DNA of 64,000 bases, from positions 682,001 to 746,000 of the forward strand of contig CAVWJJ010000002.1 in the NCBI GenBank assembly GCA_963755395.1. The letters run 5' to 3'. The DNA comes from DAHVFK01 sp963755395. GTDB taxonomy: Bacteria > Pseudomonadota > Gammaproteobacteria > Burkholderiales > SG8-39. Positions 25,803 to 34,853 of the stretch are shown in pieces. Each line of letters begins with the position of its first letter. The first letter of the stretch is position 1. Both the position numbers and the translations under genes were made by a program. The notes beneath the pieces are model-generated. The model was not told the origin of the DNA. It was given only the letters and a program-made list of their open reading frames with translations, and searched no databases.

Positions 25803-26210
25803 TCAGCCGTCCGTAAACTTGTTCTTCTTGGGCCACTTCGGCTTGAACCACTTGGGGTCCTTCAGGTCGCGCTCGTAGTCTTCCCGGTCGCCGAAGCCCA
25901 GAAGCTTCAGTTGCACGAACAAGGGTGAAGCGTTCTCCGGATCGCGGTGAAGACTGACGCCCCAGATCGCGAGGATCACGAATGCCGGCCAGGCGTGCGG
26001 GGGGCGCCAGCGCTGGAAGTAGGCGATCTTCCGGTCTTCGGGCATCGCCTGGCGCTTCCACCACGCCCACCAGTACTCCATGTAGTGCTCGCCGCCGCCC
26101 ATCCGCCATCCGATGCTGCAGGGATGCCCATCGAACGCGACCCACGGCGGAGGCAGCGCGCCGTGCTTCGCCTCGAGCCTGGCAATCCTCTCCTGTATCG
26201 GCAAGTTCAT
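25803..26210 (-). CDS. Unknown Trp-rich 135-residue protein
   Basis: Not recognised. From the ATG at 26210 (AGGG 5 bases upstream) it reads MNLPIQERIARLEAKHGAL, a Trp-rich middle (EYWWAWWKRQAMPEDRK, YFQRWRPPHAWPAFVILAIW) and a Lys/Trp-rich end (WFKPKWPKKNKF). The hydrophobic WPAFVILAIWGV could be a short membrane or amphipathic segment. A longer reading to 26381 adds unlikely sequence. Together with the gene downstream it forms a small orphan pair. Confidence 0.5.
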   Translation of the reverse strand: MNLPIQERIARLEAKHGALPPPWVAFDGHPCSIGWRMGGGEHYMEYWWAWWKRQAMPEDRKIAYFQRWRPPHAWPAFVILAIWGVSLHRDPENASPLFVQLKLLGFGDREDYERDLKDPKWFKPKWPKKNKFTDG

Positions 26211-26368
26211 CGATCCCTGATCCTGGGCTCCCGATCGGAAAGGTACGCCTCGCGCCGGGTACGGGGAAACCCCCGGTATGGGGGAGGAAGCCCAGGCTTC
26301 GCACCAATTGCAGCATGCCCGGCGTGTAATACTGTCTTCGGGCTCTTTCCTACGGTCAGCCGGAACAT

Positions 26369-27928
26369 ATGTACCCCGCATCGCACGCGGCCGCGCATCC
26401 GGATCGCGCGGCCGTGATCATGGCGAGCACCGGCGCGGTCCTGACCTACGCCGAGCTCGAGGCGCGCAGCAATCGGCTGGCGCATTACTTTCGCGCGCAG
26501 GGGCTGGCGCGGCTCGAGCACTGCGCGATCTTCATGGAGAACAACGACCGCTACGTCGAGTGCTGCGCGGGCGGGGGGCGCGCGGGGCTGTACTACACCT
26601 GCGTCAACTCGTACCTCAAGGCGGACGAGCTCGCGTACATCCTGAACAACAGCGAATCGCGGGTGGTGATCACTTCGCGCGCGAAGCTCGAGGTGGCGCG
26701 CGAGGCGCTCGCGCAGTGCCCGAGGGTCGGCCAGTGCCTCGTGGTCGGCGGCGGGGCGGATGCGGATCGCGCGCTTCGAGGATTTCGAGGCGGCGCTCGC
26801 CGGGCTGCCGGCAGTCGCCGATCGCGGACGAGCGGCTCGGGGTCGGCGATGCTGTATTCGTCCGGCACGACCGGGCGGCCGAAGGGCGTGCTGCGCCCGC
26901 TGCCCGACGGAGCCGCCGTCGCACCAGCTGCCGCTGTTCGCGTTCCTGTACAAGCTCTGGAAATGCCGCGCGGGCATGGTGTATCTGTCGCCCGCGCCGC
27001 TTTACCACGCGGCGCCGCAGGCCGCGGTGTCGCTCGCGATCCAGGCCGGCGGCACGGTGATCGTGATGGAGCACTTCGATCCCGAGCAGTACCTCGCGCT
27101 GGTGGAGAAGTACCGCGTCACGCACAGCCAGCTCGTGCCGACGATGTTCAGCCGCATGCTCAAGCTGCCCGAGGACGTGCGCGCCCGAAGTACGATCTGT
27201 CCTCGCTCGAGGTCGCGGTGCACGCCGCCGCGCCCTGCCCGGTGCAGGTGAAGGAGAAGATGATCGAGTGGTGGGGGCCGATCATCGAGGAGTACTACGG
27301 CGCGACCGAGGGCCTCGGCTTCACCGCGTGCACCAGCGCGGAGTGGCTCGCCCATCGCGGCACGGTGGGCCGGGTGCTGCTCGGCGACCTGCACATCCTG
27401 GACGCGGAGATGCGGCCGCTGCCGAAGGGCACGCCGGGGGAGATCTGGTTTCGCACCGCGACGCCGTTCGAATACTTCAACGACCCCGAGCGCACGCGCG
27501 CCGCGCGCTCGCCCGACGGCACGATGAGCACCGTGGGTGACGTGGGCTACGTCGACGACGACGGCTTTCTGTATCTCACCGACCGCTCGACGTTCATGAT
27601 CATCTCGGGCGGGGTGAACATCTACCCGCAGGAATGCGAGAACCTGCTGATCGGCCATCCGAAGGTCGCCGACGCCGCGGTGTTCGGGGTGCCGAACGAG
27701 GATCTCGGGGAAGAGGTCAAGGCGGTGGTGCAGGCGATGCCGGGCGAGAAGGCCGGCCCCGCGCTGGAGGCCGAGCTGATCGCGTACTGCCGCGAGCACC
27801 TGGCGCACCTCAAGTGCCCGAAGAGCGTGGACTTCATCGACCTCATGCCGCGCCTGCCGACCGGCAAGCTGTACAAGAAGCCCCTGCGCGACAAGTACTG
27901 GGCGGCGCACAAGAGCCGCATCGTCTGA
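26369..27928 (+). CDS. Acyl-CoA synthetase (AMP-forming), several frameshifts
   Basis: ANL-superfamily ligase that activates a carboxylic acid to its CoA thioester through an acyl-adenylate. The P-loop YSSGTTGRPKGVL, the EEYYGATEG motif, the hinge DVGYVDDDGFLYLTDRS and the C-terminal catalytic Lys in RLPTGKLYKKPLRD are present. Frames must be switched near 26760, 26850, 26915 and 27183 to read the whole protein; all pieces are well conserved, so indel errors are likely. The start MYPASHAAAHPDRAAV is typical of aliphatic or aromatic/steroid acid ligases of this subgroup. Substrate unknown. Confidence 0.82.
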   Translation: MYPASHAAAHPDRAAVIMASTGAVLTYAELEARSNRLAHYFRAQGLARLEHCAIFMENNDRYVECCAGGGRAGLYYTCVNSYLKADELAYILNNSESRVVITSRAKLEVAREALAQCPRVGQCLVVGGGADADRALRGFRGGARRAAGSRRSRTSGSGSAMLYSSGTTGRPKGVLRPLPDGAAVAPAAAVRVPVQALEMPRGHGVSVARAALPRGAAGRGVARDPGRRHGDRDGALRSRAVPRAGGEVPRHAQPARADDVQPHAQAARGRARPKYDLSSLEVAVHAAAPCPVQVKEKMIEWWGPIIEEYYGATEGLGFTACTSAEWLAHRGTVGRVLLGDLHILDAEMRPLPKGTPGEIWFRTATPFEYFNDPERTRAARSPDGTMSTVGDVGYVDDDGFLYLTDRSTFMIISGGVNIYPQECENLLIGHPKVADAAVFGVPNEDLGEEVKAVVQAMPGEKAGPALEAELIAYCREHLAHLKCPKSVDFIDLMPRLPTGKLYKKPLRDKYWAAHKSRIV

Positions 27929-27970
27929 GCGCGAGCGCCGCTCGGGCGGCCTCGGACGATGCCAGGCCGA

Positions 27971-28765
27971 CTACTTGTGCTTCAGCACGCTTCGAATCAC
28001 CTCCGTCAAGCCCCTCCTGCTGTAGGGCTTGGTGACGTAACCGTCGGCTCCAAGACCGAGTCCGCGAAACACTTCACTGGGACTGCCGAGTACCGTCAGC
28101 ATGACGACCGGAAGCAGCGCGAGTTTCGGGTGGCGGCGGATGCTGGTCAGCATTTCGAAGCCGTTGCCATCGGGCAGCATGACGTCAAGCAATACGATAT
28201 CCGGAACCGCGCGCGAACCGAGCTCGTCGATCAGCTCCTTGCAGTTGCGCGCGATACGTACGGAGTAACCTGCCTTGCTCACGCGCAAGCTGGCGAGTGC
28301 TGCCTGGTCCGGGTCGTCTTCCACGATCAGGACCGTAATCTCGCCGGGGACTTTGGCAACCGGCTGACGGTTTTGGAGACGGTCCGGAGACAGATAGGTG
28401 CCTGCGCGATTGAGCGCCGTGCGGGCTGCGAGCGACTGTCTCTCCAACCGATCCGTATCGTCCGGGGTCACGACTTTCGGTTCTGCCCGCGTGCCCTTCT
28501 GGGGGCCGGTAAAGTCCAGGTCCTGCTTGGGGTCGGCGGGAGCCGAGACGATATACCCGAGCTCCTCCATCTCGGACAGCCAGTCTCCAAGCAGCGCATC
28601 CGGAAACTGGCGCAACAGTCCGCGAATGACATCCGAGTGCGTAACCCCTTCGATTACGCCGAGAATCCGCCGGTACTCGGTCGGGACCGTAGCACCGGTC
28701 GAGGACAGCGCCTCTTCGCCAGCGGTAGTGCGACGGTAGATCCAATCGCGCGAGGACGGTTCCAT
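27971..28765 (-). CDS. Response regulator with N-terminal winged-helix-like region
   Basis: 264 residues. The C-terminal 120 are an intact receiver: VLIVEDDPDQAAL (acidic pair), LLDVMLPDGNG (phospho-acceptor Asp) and YVTKPY (Lys). The N-terminal 85 residues (EYRRILGVIEGVTHSDVIRG, then LSEMEELGYI) look like a small winged helix, the reverse of the usual receiver-first order, joined by a Pro/charged linker. Output could be DNA binding or protein interaction. No histidine kinase is adjacent; the signalling island at 13-22 kb is the nearest. Confidence 0.8.
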   Translation of the reverse strand: MEPSSRDWIYRRTTAGEEALSSTGATVPTEYRRILGVIEGVTHSDVIRGLLRQFPDALLGDWLSEMEELGYIVSAPADPKQDLDFTGPQKGTRAEPKVVTPDDTDRLERQSLAARTALNRAGTYLSPDRLQNRQPVAKVPGEITVLIVEDDPDQAALASLRVSKAGYSVRIARNCKELIDELGSRAVPDIVLLDVMLPDGNGFEMLTSIRRHPKLALLPVVMLTVLGSPSEVFRGLGLGADGYVTKPYSRRGLTEVIRSVLKHK

Positions 28766-28809
28766 GCCGGGCTTTTACCATAACTTCGCTCAACCAACGC
28801 GCGAGATTC

Positions 28810-30084
28810 TCACACGCGCCGCGCCGCTACCCGCGGTTCTTCCCCGTGCACCAGCCCGAGCAGGATGGCGCCGGCGGCGAACAGCACGATCACCGAGAGG
28901 ATCGAGATGCGCGGGCTGTGGGTCAGGACGCTGACGGTGCCGATCAGCACCGGGCCGATGATGGCGGCGAATTCGCCCAGCATGTTGTAGAAGCCGAAGA
29001 ATTCGCCGGCGCGCTCGGGCGGGACGAGGCGCGCGTAGTAGGAGCGGCTCAGCAGCTGCACCCCGCCCTGCACCAGGCCGATCATGGCCGCCAGCACGTA
29101 GAACTGCCAGGCGGCGTGCATGAAGGCGGCGAACACGGAGACCAGGGTGTAGACCGCGAGGCCGACGAAGATGCCGCGCTTGGCGCCGATGCGCTCGCCG
29201 ATGCGGCCGAACGCGAGCGCGGCGGGGACGCCGATGAACTGCACCAGCAGCACCGCGCCGATCAGGTCGTTGGTGGTGAAGCCGATCGCCTTGCCGTAGT
29301 CGACCGCCATCTGGATGATGGTGTTGACGCCGTCGATGTAGACCCAGTAGGCGATGAGGAAGATGTAGACCGGCTTGTAGCCGCGCACGTGGCGGAAGGT
29401 GGTCCGCGAGCTGGCCGAAGCCGTCGCGCACGGCCTTGGCGAGGGGCTCGCGCTGCGCCGGCGCGGTCGGCTCCGGCACCCAGAACCAGAGCGGGAGCGA
29501 GAACAGCAGCCACCAGACGGCGGTCAGGATGAGGATCAGCTTGACCGCCGAGACCTTGTCCGCGAGGCCGAACAACTCGGGCTTGAGGCTCATGCGCCAG
29601 GCCCAGCACCAGGAACAGGCCGCCGCCGAAGTAGCCGCTGAAATATCCCACCGCGGAGGTCATGTCGAGCTTGCCCGGCTCGGACACGCTCACCAGCATC
29701 GAATCGCCGAACACGTTGCCCCACCAGTAGCCGATGGAAGCGGCCATGTAGAAGAACATGGCCCACTGCCACTGGCCCTGAGCCGACGAAATGCAGGGCG
29801 AACACCATGACCGCGCCGAGGAACGCGGAGCCGAGCAGGAAGCGCTTCTTGTGGCCGCCCTTGTCGGCGATGGCGCCGAGCACCGGCGCGGACAGCGCGA
29901 CGATCAGGCTGGCGCAGGAATTGGCCAGGCCGAGGCGGAAGGTGCTGGTCGAGACGTCGACGCCGTGGTTCCAGTAGTCCTTGAAGAAGATCGGGAAGAA
30001 GACCGTGATGATCGACGTGGTGAAGGCGTGGTTGCCCCAGTAGTAGAGCGCCCAACCTTTCACCTTGCGGCTCATCGTCGGCAT
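28810..30084 (-). CDS. MFS transporter, UMF1-type (three frameshifts)
   Basis: About 425 residues and twelve helices when breaks near 29790, 29600 and 29400 are closed. The start KGWALYYWGNHAFTTSIITV is typical of the UMF1 (Atg22-like) group of major facilitator permeases; the later GEFFGFYNMLGEFAAIIGPV also fits. Substrates are mostly unknown in bacteria. It begins 16 bases after the MoaD-like gene and is probably in one operon with it and the BNR protein. The start is ATG 30084 or 30075; no clear ribosome site. Confidence 0.8.
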
Positions 30085-30100
30085 GCGCGCAGATCCATGG

Positions 30101-30358
30101 TCAGCCCCCCGACAACGCCTGCACGATCACGACATCGTCCGCCGCGGCGAGCGGCTGCGCGAGGTCGCGCGCCTGCTCGCCGTTGACGAAGATGCGGATG
30201 TGGCGCCGGATGCGGTCCTGCTCGTCGATGATGCGAAAGCGGATGCCCGTGTACTGCTGCTCGAGGTCGGCCAGCAGCGCGGCGAGCGTCGCGCCGCTCG
30301 CCTCGGTCTCGGCGCGCTCGGTGTAGGAGCGCAGCGCGCTGGGGATCAGCACCCTCAT
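30101..30358 (-). CDS. MoaD/ThiS-type ubiquitin-like sulfur carrier
   Basis: 85 residues with a beta-grasp fold pattern (MRVLIPSALRSYTERAETEA, IRIFVNGEQARDL) ending in the Gly-Gly tail LSGG that is adenylated and thiocarboxylated in this family. It lies 5 bases after the BNR-repeat gene. No moaE, thiG or E1-like activating enzyme is in the window, so it must use one encoded elsewhere or serve a different pathway. Confidence 0.9.
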   Translation of the reverse strand: MRVLIPSALRSYTERAETEASGATLAALLADLEQQYTGIRFRIIDEQDRIRRHIRIFVNGEQARDLAQPLAAADDVVIVQALSGG

Positions 30359-30363
30359 CGCGG

Positions 30364-31567
30364 TCAGCGCAGTTCGGCGGTCTCGACGGCGTAGATTTCG
30401 GGCAGGTGGCGCGCGATGCAGGACCAGCGCCGGCCCTCGTCGCGGCCGAGCCACAGCTCGCCCTGGCTGTTGCCGACGTAGAGTGCGACCGGAGTCGCAG
30501 GCGTCGGCCGCCATGCACTGGCGCTTCACCGTCCACCAGGCCTGGCTCTTCGGCAGGCCGGCGTCCAGCCGCTGCCAGGACTTGCCGCCGTTGCGCGTGA
30601 CGTAGGCCGCAGGCTTGCCGCCGGGGCTGGTGCGCGGCCAGACCTGGGTGCCGTCCATCGGGAACACCCAGGCCACGTCGTCGTTCCGCGGGTGCAGCAC
30701 CAGCGGAAAGCCGATGTCGCCGACGGCTTTCGGCATGCTGCGGCCGATGCGCACCCAGGTGTCGGAGGGCCGGTCCAGGCGGTAGATGCCGCAGTGGTTC
30801 TGCTGGTAGAGGCGGTCGGGGTTGGTCGCGCACAGGCGCATGCAGTGCGGGTCGTGGAAAGTGGGCTTGGCCGGATCGAAGCCGAAGCCCTCGACCACGT
30901 CCATGCCCTTGATCAGCGCTTTCCAGCTGCGCCCGCCGTCCGTCGTCTCGTGCACGCCGCCGCCGGACATGCCGATATACAGGTGATTGCCGTCGCGCGG
31001 ATCGACGATGATCGAATGCAGCTTCGGCCCGTCCGGCGTGCCGTCCTGCACCGTGCCCATCCACTCGCGGAACTGCGGGTCGTCGTTGATGATCGAGAAC
31101 GGCTCCCAGGTCACGCCGCCGTCGGCCGAACGGAACAGGCCCTGCGGCGAGGTGCCCGCGTACCACAGGTCCTTGTCCTGGGCGCGGCCCGGGGCGAGCC
31201 AGAAGCTGTGGTCGACCGAGCGCCCCGTCTGCCCTTCGGGCGCCTTGGCGAATGCGGGCGGCTTGGCGGCTTCCTTCCAGCTCTTGCCGAGGTCGGTGGA
31301 GCGGAACACCGTCGGCCCGAGATGGCCGGTCTTGGCCGCGGCGAGCAGGGTGCGGCCGTCGCGCGGATCGAGCACCAGGTGGCTCACGTTGTGGCCGAGG
31401 AAGTGCGGCCCGTCCGCGCGCCATGTCCGTCGCGCCGCGTCGACATGGAAGATCCACGCGCCCTTGCGCGTGGCCACCAGCACGAGGGTGCGCGGCGCCG
31501 CGCGCGCCCGCGCGGGGCGGCCTTTCGCGGAAACCGTTTTCCTCTTCTTCGCGCGCGTGGCGGGCAT
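30364..31567 (-). CDS. BNR/sialidase-like beta-propeller protein (one frameshift)
   Basis: About 400 residues. Repeated S.DGG..W and SxDxGxTW-type motifs (FRSTDLGKSWKEAA, FRSADGGVTWEPF, HETTDGGRSWKAL, VTRNGGKSWQRL) mark BNR/Asp-box blades of a beta-propeller, as in sialidase-like and photosystem-assembly-like proteins. A Lys/Arg-rich N-terminus replaces a signal peptide, so the location is uncertain. A frame break near 30495 precedes the final YVGNSQGELWLG blade. Enzymatic activity is not indicated. It leads an operon with the MoaD-like carrier and the MFS permease. Confidence 0.82.
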
Positions 31568-31628
31568 GGGCGGATCCTTTCAGCGTCGATCAGGTCAATT
31601 CGAGCCGCACAATATTACCGCTGCCCGG

Positions 31629-32107
31629 CTAGGCCTTCGCGGGTTTGGCCGCGTACTTGGGGTAGGGGTCCTGCATGGCGATCGAGCCGGTCTCCAGCAG
31701 GGACTTCAGGTTGGAGATGACCTTCGGCCAGCCGCCGGACACCGCCTCGATGAGCTTCGAGGGCTCGCGCTCGATGGTGTGGGTGATGGAGAGCTTGACC
31801 GCCGATCCGCTCGGGCTCCAGCTCCATCGTGCAGAGCGACTCGCCTTCGGCCTTGAGCTCGGGCTTGCATCTGGTGCTGCCAGCGGATCACCAGGCGCCG
31901 CGGCGGCTCGGCCTCGACGATCTCGCCGGCGTCGCAGACCTGCCGTCGCCGGACACCAGCTTCCACGGCGGATCCCGCCGTCCACTGGCTTTCGCAGTGC
32001 ATGCCGAACCAGTACTGCTTCATGAACTCCGACGTCGGTCAGCGCCGACCACAGCTTCTCCGGCGTGGTGCGGATGTAGGTCACGTAGACGAAGGTCGAT
32101 CTAGCCA
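31629..32107 (-). CDS. SRPBCC (AHSA1-like) protein, heavily frameshifted
   Basis: Start MARSTFVYVTYIRTTPEKLW and end GGWPKVISNLKSLLETGSIA are typical of the activator-of-Hsp90-homologue/START-like family that accompanies ArsR regulators. Between them at least four frame changes (31.82-32.03 kb) are needed to follow the family sequence (FMKQYWFGMHCESQW, then GEIVEAEPPRRLVIRWQHQM). The start overlaps the end of the ArsR gene by 27 bases, so the pair is coupled. This is either a recent pseudogene or a stretch of poor sequence; the conserved codons favour the latter. Confidence 0.75.
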
Positions 32108-32434
32108 TGGGTCTTCTCCAGTCGTCTGTTTCAGGTCGGCAAGCGCCTTGAGGCGCGGTTTTTCGAATTTGGCGATCCAGCGCTCGTAGATCTCCTGCAG
32201 CGGCACCGGATTGAGGAAGTGCAGCTTTTCGCGGCCGCGCCGCACGGTGGCGACCAGGTTCGCCGCCTCCAGCAGCGCCAGGTGCTGCGTCACGCCCTGC
32301 CGCGTCATGTCCAGGTGCTCGCACAGCTCGTTCAGCGTGCGGCCGTCGTGCGCATGCAGCAGGTCCAGCAGCTTGCGCCGGCTGGGATCGGCCAGGGCCT
32401 TGAACAGCAGGTCGGTGTCGCGGCGCTCCGCCAT
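32081..32434 (-). CDS. ArsR-family winged-helix repressor
   Basis: 117 residues. Helix-turn-helix core LNELCEHLDMTRQGVTQHLALLEAANLV followed by the wing VRRGREKLHFLNPVPL. No metal-binding cysteines of the ArsR/SmtB type are seen, which fits the subgroup paired with SRPBCC proteins. Two 16-bp palindromes directly upstream (32445-32487) are the probable operators, so it should repress itself and the SRPBCC gene; the divergent DUF4336 gene may also be affected. Confidence 0.92.
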   Translation of the reverse strand: MAERRDTDLLFKALADPSRRKLLDLLHAHDGRTLNELCEHLDMTRQGVTQHLALLEAANLVATVRRGREKLHFLNPVPLQEIYERWIAKFEKPRLKALADLKQTTGEDPWLDRPSST

Positions 32435-32444
32435 GGTCTGATAC

Positions 32445-32460
32445 GCAAGTAATTGCTTGC
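32445..32460. promoter_or_regulatory. ArsR operator, proximal copy
   Basis: GCAAGTAATTGCTTGC, a near-perfect palindrome 10 bases upstream of the ArsR start. It repeats at 32472 with centres 27 bp apart. The AT-rich core stands out in the GC-rich background. Confidence 0.75.
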
Positions 32461-32471
32461 CTGAATGATAG

Positions 32472-32487
32472 GCAAGTAATTACTTGC
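32472..32487. promoter_or_regulatory. ArsR operator, distal copy
   Basis: GCAAGTAATTACTTGC, a perfect 16-bp palindrome. It lies 47 bases before the divergent DUF4336 start, so the repressor could act on both directions. Confidence 0.75.
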
Positions 32488-32534
32488 ATGTCAAGCGCTG
32501 GTCGCGCGCCAATCGACGGCGCTATCCTGTGGGG

Positions 32535-33218
32535 ATGCTCGAGGCGTTCGGACCGTCGCTCTACCTGGCCGAGGGGCCGACCGTTTCGTTCTTCGGCTTC
32601 CCGTACCCCACCCGGATGGCGGTCGCGCGGCTATCGGACGCTAGCGTGTGGCTGTGGTCGCCGGTGGCGTTGACCGGGGAGCTGGCGGGCGAAGTGGAAG
32701 CGATCGGGCCGGTGCGGCATATCGTCTCGCCGAACAAGCTGCACCACCTGTTTCTGCGCGAATGGTCGGAGCGCTGGCCGCAGGCGCGCGTGCACGCGCC
32801 GCCGGGCCTTGCGCGCAAGAAGCCCGGCCTGCGCTTCGACGCGGAGTTGGGCGACGAGCCCGACCCTGCCTGGGCGGCGGACATCGACCAGGTGATCTTT
32901 CGCGGCTCGTTCGCAATGCAGGAAGCGGTGTTCTTTCACCGCGCTTCGCGCACGGCGATCTTCGGCGACCTCATCCAGCGCTTTCCCGAGTCGACGGCGT
33001 CCGGCTGGAAGGGAGCGGTGATGCGGCTGGACGGCCTGGTCGGCAGCAACGGCAGCACGCCGCGCGAGTGGCGCGCGAGCTTCCTGCGGCGGGGCCCGGC
33101 GCGCGCGGCGCGCGAGCGGGTGCTGGGCTGGCAGCCCGACCGGCTGCTGATCGCCCACGGCGAGTGCGCGCAATCGGGCGCGACGCAGATCGTCGCCGGG
33201 GCGCTGCGCTGGATCTAG
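32535..33218 (+). CDS. DUF4336-type metallo-hydrolase-like protein
   Basis: 227 residues beginning MLEAFGPSLYLAEGPTVSFF. The pattern (IGPVRHIVSPNKLHHLFLRE, AIFGDLIQRFP, LIAHGE) is that of DUF4336 proteins, which resemble the beta-lactamase fold with a reduced metal site. Function unknown. A TATCCT box about 10 bases before the start codon suggests a very short leader. It is divergent from the ArsR-SRPBCC pair. Confidence 0.8.
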   Translation: MLEAFGPSLYLAEGPTVSFFGFPYPTRMAVARLSDASVWLWSPVALTGELAGEVEAIGPVRHIVSPNKLHHLFLREWSERWPQARVHAPPGLARKKPGLRFDAELGDEPDPAWAADIDQVIFRGSFAMQEAVFFHRASRTAIFGDLIQRFPESTASGWKGAVMRLDGLVGSNGSTPREWRASFLRRGPARAARERVLGWQPDRLLIAHGECAQSGATQIVAGALRWI

Positions 33219-33230
33219 CGCGTCCGCGCG

Positions 33231-33270
33231 CAGGTGCGGGACTGTTGCCGGCTTTTCGGGCGGCGGTTTC
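33231..33270 (+). repeat. 40-base dispersed repeat, copy 1
   Basis: Begins CAGGTGCGGGACTGTTGCCG and ends in CTTTTCGGGCGGCGGTTTC. It aligns without gaps to 35455-35494, with 32 of 40 positions identical. Both copies follow a stop codon by about 12-17 bases. Confidence 0.5.
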
Positions 33271-33297
33271 CCGCGCCGGTCGCCAGGACCCCGGGGA

Positions 33298-34203
33298 CTA
33301 CGCCGGCGGCCCGCCGGTCGCCTTCGCTTTCAGCTGCGGATGTCCCCAGATGCTGTCGACCGAGTCGTAGTACTCGATTTGCCAGGCGGCGTCGTCGATC
33401 TCGCGCGCGCCCCAGCCATACTCCAGCGCAAAGCCCGAAGGGCTGGCCAGGTAAAACGACACCATTCGGTCGTTCATGTGGCAGCCCAGGTCGATGGCGA
33501 TCGGGATGTCATGCGCCATGCACGCGTCGCGCCCGATGCCCACATCCATCAGAGCGTTGCTCTCGAACATGATGTGGTTGAGACGCTTGGGCCCCGGGGC
33601 GCCGATGAAGGCAATCGAATGGTGGCGCGAATTGCAATGGAGAAAAGCGAGGCGTAACGGGCCGCCAGGCGTCGCGAGAGTGGTGAAATCGCTTACCCGA
33701 AAGCCGAGCAAGTCGCGGTAGAAGCGAACGCTCGCATCGAGGTCCGGGGTGTGGGCCAGAATGTGGCCCAGGCCTTGCCCCGCCGTCTTGAAGCCGCTGC
33801 CGACCCGGCTTGGCTGGTAGGGCCGCGAATCGACCGCATGCCCGTAGAAGATCTCGGTCTGGATGCCGCTCGGGTCGACGCACCTGACGAGATCCACGAC
33901 GCGCCGCTGCGCGGCGTCGTCGCGACTGCCTGCCTTCACCTCGACCCCGCCGTCTTCGAGTTGCTTCGCAACGGCGTCGAGAGCGGCGGCGTCGGCTACC
34001 TCCCAGCCGGCAAACTGCAGGTCCTCCGCAGCGCCCGCATTGAGTTCGATCCGGTGGTGGTGCTGATCGATGCGCAAGTAGGACGTGCCTGCGGTGTCGC
34101 CCGGCACGACCTGCATGCCGTAGACCGTGGTCGCGAGCCTGTGCCATGCCGCGAGGTCGCTTGCGCCCGCGCCCAAATAGCCGAGCTCGGAAACCTTTGC
34201 CAT
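33298..34203 (-). CDS. Extradiol ring-cleavage dioxygenase, BphC-type (VOC fold)
   Basis: 301 residues, two glyoxalase-type modules. The C-terminal module has the iron ligands of type I extradiol dioxygenases: His in GLGHILAHTPDL, His in KRLNHIMFES and Glu in SGFALEYGWG. It should cleave a catechol next to its hydroxyls using Fe(II) and O2, as BphC or HsaC do in biphenyl or steroid breakdown. AGGAGG 7 bases before the ATG is a strong ribosome site. No other ring-degradation genes adjoin, so the substrate is open. Confidence 0.9.
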   Translation of the reverse strand: MAKVSELGYLGAGASDLAAWHRLATTVYGMQVVPGDTAGTSYLRIDQHHHRIELNAGAAEDLQFAGWEVADAAALDAVAKQLEDGGVEVKAGSRDDAAQRRVVDLVRCVDPSGIQTEIFYGHAVDSRPYQPSRVGSGFKTAGQGLGHILAHTPDLDASVRFYRDLLGFRVSDFTTLATPGGPLRLAFLHCNSRHHSIAFIGAPGPKRLNHIMFESNALMDVGIGRDACMAHDIPIAIDLGCHMNDRMVSFYLASPSGFALEYGWGAREIDDAAWQIEYYDSVDSIWGHPQLKAKATGGPPA

Positions 34204-34382
34204 CGCGACCTCCTGAAATTCGGAGCGGCGACGCTACCCGACGCTCGCTGCCGGCGTCAAGGAGGGCGTTGACGTCTCCAGCGTCACGAATCTGCAGGCC
34301 TCGGAAACCGATCTCGCGCGATCGTGCGCCGCGTTCACGGCGGGGTGAAGCGCAAGACCCGGGCCGGGGCCGTGGGTCCCCG

Positions 34383-34410
34383 TTGACAACACTAGACCGA
34401 TCGGTCTAAT
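34383..34410 (+). promoter_or_regulatory. Promoter of the cupin-TetR operon
   Basis: TTGACA (34383-34388), 16-base spacer, TCTAAT (34405-34410). The first TetR palindrome occupies the spacer and -10 region, so binding would block RNA polymerase. Confidence 0.75.
34393..34408. promoter_or_regulatory. TetR-type operator 1
   Basis: TAGACCGATCGGTCTA, a perfect 16-bp palindrome inside the promoter. From memory it resembles NemR/AcuR-type sites, which fits the type of regulator encoded downstream. Confidence 0.8.
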
Positions 34411-34417
34411 CTGCCGC

Positions 34418-34433
34418 TAGACCGACCGGTCTA
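34418..34433. promoter_or_regulatory. TetR-type operator 2
   Basis: TAGACCGACCGGTCTA, differing from operator 1 at one central base; centres are 25 bp apart. It covers the probable transcription start. Confidence 0.8.
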
Positions 34434-34466
34434 GTCGGGCGGTTGCCAACATGTAGGGGGATGAAA

Positions 34467-34853
34467 ATGCGAGTTTCCAAGGACCAGGTGGACGTGCGGA
34501 TGGAGATTCCGGGCGCGGTGATCCGGCAGCACACGGATTTCGGCAACGCGAGCGGCTGCGGCCAGATCAGCGGCGAGTGCTTCACGCTCGCGGCGGGGGT
34601 CGACACGGGCCCGCTGTTCCAGGGGCTGGACGGCGACATGTGCCAGTGCCCGCACTGGGGCTTCGTGCTGCGCGGGCAGCTCACCACGACCGACGCGATC
34701 GGGGTGCAGGAGACGGTGCGGGCGAACGATCTGTTCTACTGGCCGCCGGGACATAATGTGCGGGTCGACGCCGACGCGGAGATCGTGATGTTCAGCCCGC
34801 AGCACGAGCACAGCCACGTGATCGATCACATGATCAGGAAGGTAAAAGGCTAG
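34467..34853 (+). CDS. Small cupin-like protein in the TetR operon
   Basis: 128 residues from the ATG at 34467, which has GGGGG 7 bases upstream (an ATG at 34461 is too close to it). A cupin-type barrel is suggested by CPHWGFVLRGQL, ANDLFYWPPGHNVRV and a His-rich end (QHEHSHVIDHMI). Several Cys (SGCGQISGEC, DMCQCPHW) are unusual for the family and might bind metal or react with electrophiles, the signal type sensed by NemR-like regulators (inference). It is followed without a gap by the tetR gene. Confidence 0.75.
   Translation: MRVSKDQVDVRMEIPGAVIRQHTDFGNASGCGQISGECFTLAAGVDTGPLFQGLDGDMCQCPHWGFVLRGQLTTTDAIGVQETVRANDLFYWPPGHNVRVDADAEIVMFSPQHEHSHVIDHMIRKVKG

Noticed and set aside
26760..27251. 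Two separate ligase-fragment genes instead of one acyl-CoA synthetase
   Set aside because: The pieces continue one another in family order without gaps, so one gene with indels is simpler.
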